Assembly: GCA_949361645.1 (NCBI GenBank)
Contig: OX442418.1
Span: 3,677,771 to 3,741,770, forward strand
Reading direction: 5' to 3'
DNA from: Spongilla lacustris
Lineage: Eukaryota; Porifera; Demospongiae; Spongillida; Spongillidae
DNA: 64,000 nt
The notes beneath the pieces were generated by a model. It ran no database searches. It saw nothing but the letters and a program-made list of their open reading frames with translations, and was not told the origin of the DNA. This document shows, in pieces, positions 58,197 through 64,000 of the stretch. How positions within the stretch are numbered: position 1 is the first letter of the stretch; each line of letters begins with the position of its first letter. The position numbers and the translations under genes were made by a program.

Positions 58197-61001
58197 CAGT
58201 TACCATCATGTTACAGAGGGTGCTTGCCAGAGGGTTAAATGTTCTACATTTGTATATGTGTAGTGGATTTAGTACAAGGGCTTCATTGCTAATAAACAGT
58301 CCATGGCATACTTTCTAACCACAAGCTGGCCCTTGCAATGCATTTCTTCTATGTTATTGTGTTAGGAAACTGACTTCCTTATCACAACCACGCAGCAAAT
58401 TTTCTGCCATGGAAAATATTTTTTCTGTTTGGCATCGCATAACAATAGGATTAAATTATATTTCTTTATTACGTGCAAGTATGATGTGACTGTGCACTAC
58501 ATGAGTGTACTACAGATTTACATATTATAAACAACATACAATGTCTATAGCATACTGTCCTCCCCCTCGGAACACTACTTTATTATGCATGGTCCCTTGT
58601 GAGAGATGTTGTTTAAAGTGCAAAGTGTGCTCATTACAAAATTACAAAAGTTTTGTAGGAGCACGATTTGGCTGTTTTATAAAAGCATTATTTTGACTAA
58701 GGCTTAAGATTGGGACTGTGTTACATTTTCCGCTCTGGGGATGCAAAATAGTGTTTGTGGTACTTGTTAAAGCCTAGCTGGAGTATTTGTTCAGATGAGT
58801 GGATTGCCAGATATGATGTTCCTAGTTAAGACTCTGACTGATACGCATTCGTTGTGATTTTTCAATGACTGTTGGGGGATAAAAACTTAGTGGCATTGCA
58901 CCAAACATCCACACATTTTTGACGAACATGAAGGACCCTGAATTAAAAAAAAAATGCATGTAACATTTACATACAAAGATTGGGAAATTACATGTTGCCC
59001 TGTTAGTGAGGAAATTTTTTAAAGAACGCATTGCTGGAAAGTTACTTGCTGAATAACTTATGGTATGTACACATGACACTGTAATGAGTACAGGACGTCC
59101 CAAAACATAGCTTTATTTTACACTATGATTGTGGTGTTGCCCTGTTGTTGTCGGTTATTATTAACATACAACCATAATTACAGTACTTGTCCCTCCCTGA
59201 TCATGAAAGTGTGTGGATTTCAGACTTTTACTTGTGTTTTGCATTCCCTAATTGTTTGTGCACAGCTGTCTATAGCTACAGTGATAAATTGGAATGATAT
59301 TGGCGTTGTAAACCTTTAGGATATTAAGTTTGGTGTTAGATATTGTCCTGTTGTATGTCAGTGCCATGGGTGATTGGATTACTATGGAAAGCATAACTAG
59401 AGATTTTAATAGATGAACTTTAGTGTAGCCTTGTGGTTTGTGAAATTGCAAAGGACAGTTGTTTATTTGGGAGTCTGTTGGTGTAATGGTATTGTGCGTC
59501 AGTGCTAATTCTTGGTAAAACTATTGAGGTTTTGCAAGGTGTGGTTATAACACACATTATGCTGCTTGGCACATGAATTTTTGTACAGGCAAATTGTATG
59601 CCATTTTAATACTTGCACATGATGGGAAATTTACTGTACATTAGTTGTTATGGAAAACCAAAATTGTCTTGCTTGTGGGTTACAAACCCCACTACATGTA
59701 CACCAGACACCTGTAAGAATAAGCATGTGAGTCCACATTGGAATATGTAAATTTTCTGGACTGCCGTCATTTGGCTTGAGAATGTGGTAGGGGTTACATT
59801 TGTTGGGTTTTGAAAAGTATGTTAGTTCTTTTGAAAAGCCTTATGTAGATTTTTAGAAGGCACTTCATCTGACACCTTTAAAAGTATGTATGTGAGTCAA
59901 AAGTTGAAGGTTTGAAATGGAATTTAACATGGGTATAGACTGGATTGCCAGCCCTATCATTATGTGAATTATTCAGAATGCCGTTTTAGTCGAATAAGGC
60001 CTTTACTTTTGTTTTCTGAATCTATCATGTTAGTATAATTATTGTAGAGAGTTAACCTAAATCAGAGTACAATGAGGATAAGATTGAAATTGACTTAAGT
60101 CTGAGAGGTCTATACTGTGAGGATATCATGGGAGTTTGTGTGCCTGACTACTTTTGAAACAGCTGAAAATGACATACAAATGTGTCTACCGGTATGAAAT
60201 AAAATATGCATCTGACATGCATTAGCATATGAATTGCTTTACGCACTCCTCCAGACCCCCGAGGCTGTACATGCGTGTTCAGGATCTCCCTGAAAGTGTG
60301 TAGAAATAGGATTCCTGTTGGGTTTTTTGGCACTTCCTTTGTGATGAGATTGGTGTGGGATATAGATTTCGCTACATGGTTAGCATTTGTATACAAATGA
60401 CTGGAATGTATGTATTAGTCTTTTTGAAATCTATAGTGGGTAAAATAGGCAGTACATCTTGCACAGGAGGATTATAAAATTGACTACATAAAACTGAAGG
60501 TTACACCTTCCTTGTGTGAGATGTGATTGGTGATAACTTATAAAGCAATGCCATTTGATCAAACACCTCAAAGAGCACACAGTGTACATGTAGGTCCTGG
60601 CAGGAAAGTCATTTGATACTACCTACATATGAAGATCGGGGCTAAGGAGGTATTGCCTTACTGCTGGGAAAAAGGGTTTTGTATGGGTTGTTTGAGAAAG
60701 CCAGCTGAATTATTATAATTAGCATTCACTAAGGGTGACTAGACATTCTGTCTGAATCATAATTAAGGCATTGTTGTACTGTTTATGAGTATGTATTGAG
60801 TCAAATAATCGATGAGCATATTTGTCCTTGGAGAAGAGTGCATGTAGAAGGAAGGGTTGGTATGTAGGCTGCGATTAAGGATCACTTTTAGAATGGATTT
60901 TTGTCTCCTAACCAATGAAAATGCATGGATAGAAGTAGTTAACCAATAGGAAAGCAGGGATAGTTGTCCATTGCAAGTGCAGGGATTGTTATCGAATCAA
61001 A
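58197..61001. other. Element interior, no gene recognised
   Basis: T/G-rich sequence upstream of the transposase with degenerate 'ttgtgtg' and 'gtgtaatgg' phrases. Short frames are not recognisable. 'tacaggacgtcccaaaaca' at 59,089 resembles a mariner-type terminus, but I found no inverted partner. Confidence 0.4.
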
Positions 61002-61015
61002 ATGTACCTAAAAAG

Positions 61016-61023
61016 TATAAATA
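61016..61023 (+). promoter_or_regulatory. Possible TATA box of the transposase gene
   Basis: TATAAATA lies about 40 bases upstream of the ATG at 61,063, inside 'aaaaagtataaatactg'. Position and sequence fit a core promoter; no initiator is evident. Confidence 0.35.
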
Positions 61024-61062
61024 CTGAAAGATTAAGGGGGTATACATTTCCACTATGCTTGA

Positions 61063-62152
61063 AAATGCCACGAGTACCAACACTGTCAATTGAACAAAGA
61101 GTTGCCATTGTGAGGCTGTACTTTTCTAATGGAAAGAATGCCTATCTTACTGTAAGCTTGTTCCGGAGGGAGTACCCTAATTACAGGACACTATGCAGTA
61201 GCACAGTTCTGAGGATGGTGTCCAAATTTGTGGAGCATGGCACAGTGCAGGATAGGCTGAAAACAAACTGTGGAAGAAAGAAAACTGTTCAGGTGCCAAG
61301 GAACGTTGGCATAATTGCTCAGAAAATGCAGCAGAACCCCAACTATGAGCATAAGAAGACTCCATCTAGGGACAGGATTGAGACAATCAAGTGTACAGAA
61401 GATGCTTAGGAAGACCCTGAAGATGAAGGCATATAGGCGGCCTCTAGTACAGGCTCTATTGCCAGGTGACATTGACAAGGGAGTCAAGTGGGCAGAAGAT
61501 TACCTTGAAGCAGCTGAGAGGGACTTCACCTACCCTGACTACATCCTGTGGACGGATGAAGCAATCTTCCACTTGGATGGACATGTTAACAGGCATAATG
61601 CTGTCATATGGTCAGTCCAGAACCCACATGCTTTTATGGAATGCAGCAATCAGAAGAAGGCTGGTGTGATGGTCTGGGCTGGGCTGATCAAAGACCATAT
61701 CATTGGCCCCTTCTCCATCAATGGAAGTGTCACAGGGCAAGTGTACCTTCAGCTACTACAGCAGAGGGTATGGCCAGCCCTGCAAGCTATCATGGGGGAA
61801 GAGGAAGAATTTGTTGTTTTCCAGCATGATGGAGCCTCAGCTCATTATGAAACCCGTGTTAGAGCCTGGTTGGATGAAAAGCTGGAGGACAGATGGATGG
61901 GCAGAGGGGGACCCATACCATGGCCAGCACAAAGTCCTGATCTATCTCCATTGGACTTCTGGCTATGGGGCTAACTGATAAACAAAGTGTATGCAAATGC
62001 AGTGACAACATTGGACAAGCTAAGACAGGCTATAATTGATGAGATGCAGGCCATTCCGGCCAATATGGACCACAGTGCGACACTGGGGGTAGTGAGAAAG
62101 GCAGGATTACTGCTCTCAATTGATGGGCTGCAGTTAGGATCACGACATAATT
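61063..62152 (+). pseudogene. Tc1/mariner-type transposase, DD41D spacing, broken
   Basis: MPRVPTLSIEQRVAIVRLYF opens a DUF4817-type helix-turn-helix N-terminus. A frameshift near 61,345 moves reading into SIRRLHLGTGLRQSSVQKML (second HTH). The catalytic domain follows in the 61,315-61,974 frame: WTDEAIF (Asp at residue 81), FQHDGASAH (Asp 172), SPDLSPLDFWLWG (Asp 214). That leaves 41 residues between the second and third Asp. TAA interrupts after WLWG, where the family continues. The remaining NKVYANAVTTLDKLRQAI to GLQLGSRHN is still readable to 62,152. With one frameshift and one nonsense codon it is inactive but recent. Enzymes of this class insert at TA. Confidence 0.88.
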
Positions 62153-62339
62153 GACATTACTAACCTCGATAACATTGTACATGTACCTGTTTCGACTCAT
62201 AATGTTATTATGCTTCTCAGTGTGGTTGAATGCACACAGTAGTGCTGTATCGTACTGCTAGAAAAATTCTGATAAACATTATGTTCAGTGAAATTGAAAT
62301 ACAGTGGATGGCTAGGAAATACAGCGACTTTGAATTTGT
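62153..62339. other. Spacer, no gene recognised
   Basis: 3' flank of the transposase leading into the TG-rich repeat arm. Confidence 0.5.
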
Positions 62340-64000
62340 GTGTGTTTGTGTGTGTTTTTGTGTGTGGTGTTTGTTTGTGTGTGTGTGTGTGTTTGTGTGT
62401 GTGTGTTTTTGTGTATGTGTGTGTGTTTGTGTGTGTGTTTGTATGTGTGTGTTTGTGTGTGTGTTTGTGTGTGTGCTTGTATGTGTGTGTATGTGTGTGT
62501 AAGGATGTAATGTTTTAAGGTTATTCAGAATAATTTTTATTTATTTCTGCATGGGTGTGACAATGTGGTAGAGATGATAAGCTATCGCGTAGCTGCATGC
62601 ATGCATGCATGTAACAAGTGAGTTTGTTCTTTTAAGACACTGCATCAGACACTAGTAAGAGTGTACGTTAAAGTCAGGAATGGGATTGTAATCAATTACA
62701 TTCAAACTATGGCAAAGTATTACATTTAGGTTGTTGGTATGTGTTGAGTTTTTGGAGTATCCATTGTTTGTGTGTGTGTGTATGTGTGTGTAAGGATGTT
62801 ATGTTTTAAGGTTATTCAGAATAATTTTTATTTATTTCTGCACGGGGTGTGACAATGTCATTAGCTATAGCGTAGCTGCATGCATGCATGTATGTGGTTT
62901 GTTCTTTTAAGACACTGCATCAGACACTAGTAAGAGTGTACGTTAAAGTCAGGAATGGGATTATAATCAATTACATTCAAACTATGGCAAAGTATTACAT
63001 TTAAGTTGTTGGTATGTGATGTGTGTTGAGTTTTTGGAGTATCCATTGTTTGTGTGTGTGTTTGTGTCTTTGTGTGTGTGTGTGTGTTTGTATGTGTGTG
63101 TATGTGTGTGTAAGGATGTAATGTTTTAAGGTTATTCAGAATAATTTTTATTTATTTCTGCATGGGTGTGACAATGTGGTAGAGATGATAAGCTATCGCG
63201 TAGCTGCATGCATGCATGCATGTAACAAGTGAGTTTGTTCTTTTAAGACACTGCATCAGACACTAGTAAGAGTGTACGTTAAAGTCAGGAATGGGATTGT
63301 AATCAATTACATTCAAACTATGGCAAAGTATTACATTTAGGTTGTTGGTATGTGTTCGAAAGCCTTGAGTTTTTGGAGTATCCATTGTTTGTGTGTGTGT
63401 GTGTTTGTGTGTTTGTGTGTGTGTTTATAGTGTTTGTGTTTGTATTTGTGTATGCGTGTATGTGTGTGTTTAATTTGATGTGTGGGTGCATGTGTGTTTG
63501 TGTGTTATGTGGATGTGTGTATTTTTTATGTGTTTGTGTTTTTGTGTTTGTGCGTGTGCATGTGTGTGTAAGGATGTAATATTATGGTTATTCAATAATT
63601 ATTTTTAATAATTAAGATCTCTGGTTGGGGTGTGACAATATGGTACATGTTTTGAGATGATTAATATGGCATGTGAATATGCGTAGCTGCAAGCATGCAC
63701 ACATGCATCTATCAAGTGGGTTCGTTTAAGTCAGTAATGCGATTATAACAGACTATTGCAAAGTATTACATTTAGGTTGTTGGTATGTGATGTGTGTGTT
63801 GGTTCGAAAGCCTTGAGTTTTTGGAATATCCATTCTTTGTGTGTGTGTATGTGTGTGTGTTTTTGTTTGTGTTTATGTGTGTATGTCTATGTGTGTGCAT
63901 TTGTGTGTGTTGTGTGTGATGTGAGGGTGCTTGTGTGTTTTTGTATTTGTGTGTGTTTTAGTTTGCATGTGTGTGTTTGTGTGTGTATGTGTGTTAGGAT
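62340..64000 (+). repeat. Right arm: four or more tandem repeat units with (TG)n
   Basis: Each unit has a TG-rich run, then 'gtaaggatgtaatgtttta', 'gttattcagaataatttt', 'gggtgtgacaatgtg', 'cgtagctgcatgcatgcatg', 'tttaagacactgcatcagac' and 'ggcaaagtattacattta'. Units begin near 62,340, 62,766, 63,050, 63,385 and 63,835 and run off the window. They are inverted relative to 57,420-58,196. Frames of Cys/Val repeats here are artefacts. Confidence 0.9.

Larger units (their letters stand above)
54862..64000 (+). mobile_element. Probable second CAGGGTGTCC-family element, left part; right end outside window
   Basis: Starts at TA-CCGGGTGTCCACGAAAGAACGC, homologous to the giant element's terminus. Similarity runs for about 350 bases (GAATAACTTTTGATAGGA, CACAACAAATTAA, ACGCATGCGCAC). 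Further in are tandem repeats with (CA)n at 57,420-58,190, a transposase at 61,063-62,152, and the same repeats inverted at 62,340-64,000. The order terminus, repeat arm, transposase, inverted arm suggests one element whose right terminus lies beyond the window. This linkage is inferred. Confidence 0.5.

Noticed and set aside
59089..59107. TACAGGACGTCCCAAAACA as a mariner-type left end
   Set aside because: Looks right, but I found no inverted partner downstream, so no element is called.
62230..63579. CVCVCV-type frames on the plus strand
   Set aside because: Arise from TG-rich repeat runs in the arm units.

Overview
Eukaryotic, almost certainly invertebrate-animal DNA. It has GT-AG introns, nested transposons of several metazoan classes, many micro- and minisatellites, and one clear host gene: a minus-strand ankyrin-Roc-COR-Death (ROCO) signalling gene. 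Such genes are expanded in demosponges. The palindrome TACATGTA is also scattered throughout. I infer a sponge, probably a demosponge, but the sequence alone does not prove it.

Layout. 1-3.8 kb: degenerate G/T-rich repeats, half a foldback element and intergenic DNA. 3.8-8.3 kb: the ROCO gene (death domain, COR, Roc, last ankyrin exon), with an old retrotransposon relic in an intron. 9.2-11.3 kb: a dispersed LTR-like repeat carrying a younger truncated retrotransposon. 12-12.8 kb: about 200 copies of AACC. 13 kb: an 810-bp foldback element. 14.04-38.04 kb: a giant foldback transposon with TA target duplication, CAGGGTGTCCACGAA ends and inverted arms of about 4.7 kb (insertions excluded) made of satellite-like units. 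It has been hit by a 4.1-kb TIR element, two RLE-type non-LTR retrotransposons, a 485-bp palindromic MITE, a PiggyBac-like element and an unclassified 1.5-kb insertion. Several of these have a matching empty site in the other arm.

39-41 kb: a second copy of the 9-kb repeat and two MITE-like elements. 41.3-45.6 kb: a decayed minus-strand Ty3/gypsy element. 46.5-51.2 kb: a tandem array in which each unit holds an intron 3' splice site, three nucleotides and an intron 5' splice site on the minus strand. It surrounds a real-looking ankyrin exon and may be a degenerate ankyrin-exon array. 52.4 kb: a 20-bp minisatellite. 54-64 kb: another foldback element, then the left end of a second CAGGGTGTCC-type element, inverted tandem-repeat arms (57.4-58.2 and 62.3-64 kb) and, between them, a broken Tc1/mariner-type (DD41D spacing) transposase. 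This looks like a relative of the giant foldback element that once carried the enzyme.

The window is thus mostly a transposon nest. If the ankyrin exon at 49 kb and the ROCO exons at 4-8 kb are one transcription unit, most of that nest lies inside one roughly 40-kb intron. No CRISPR array, rRNA gene or tRNA gene was seen.
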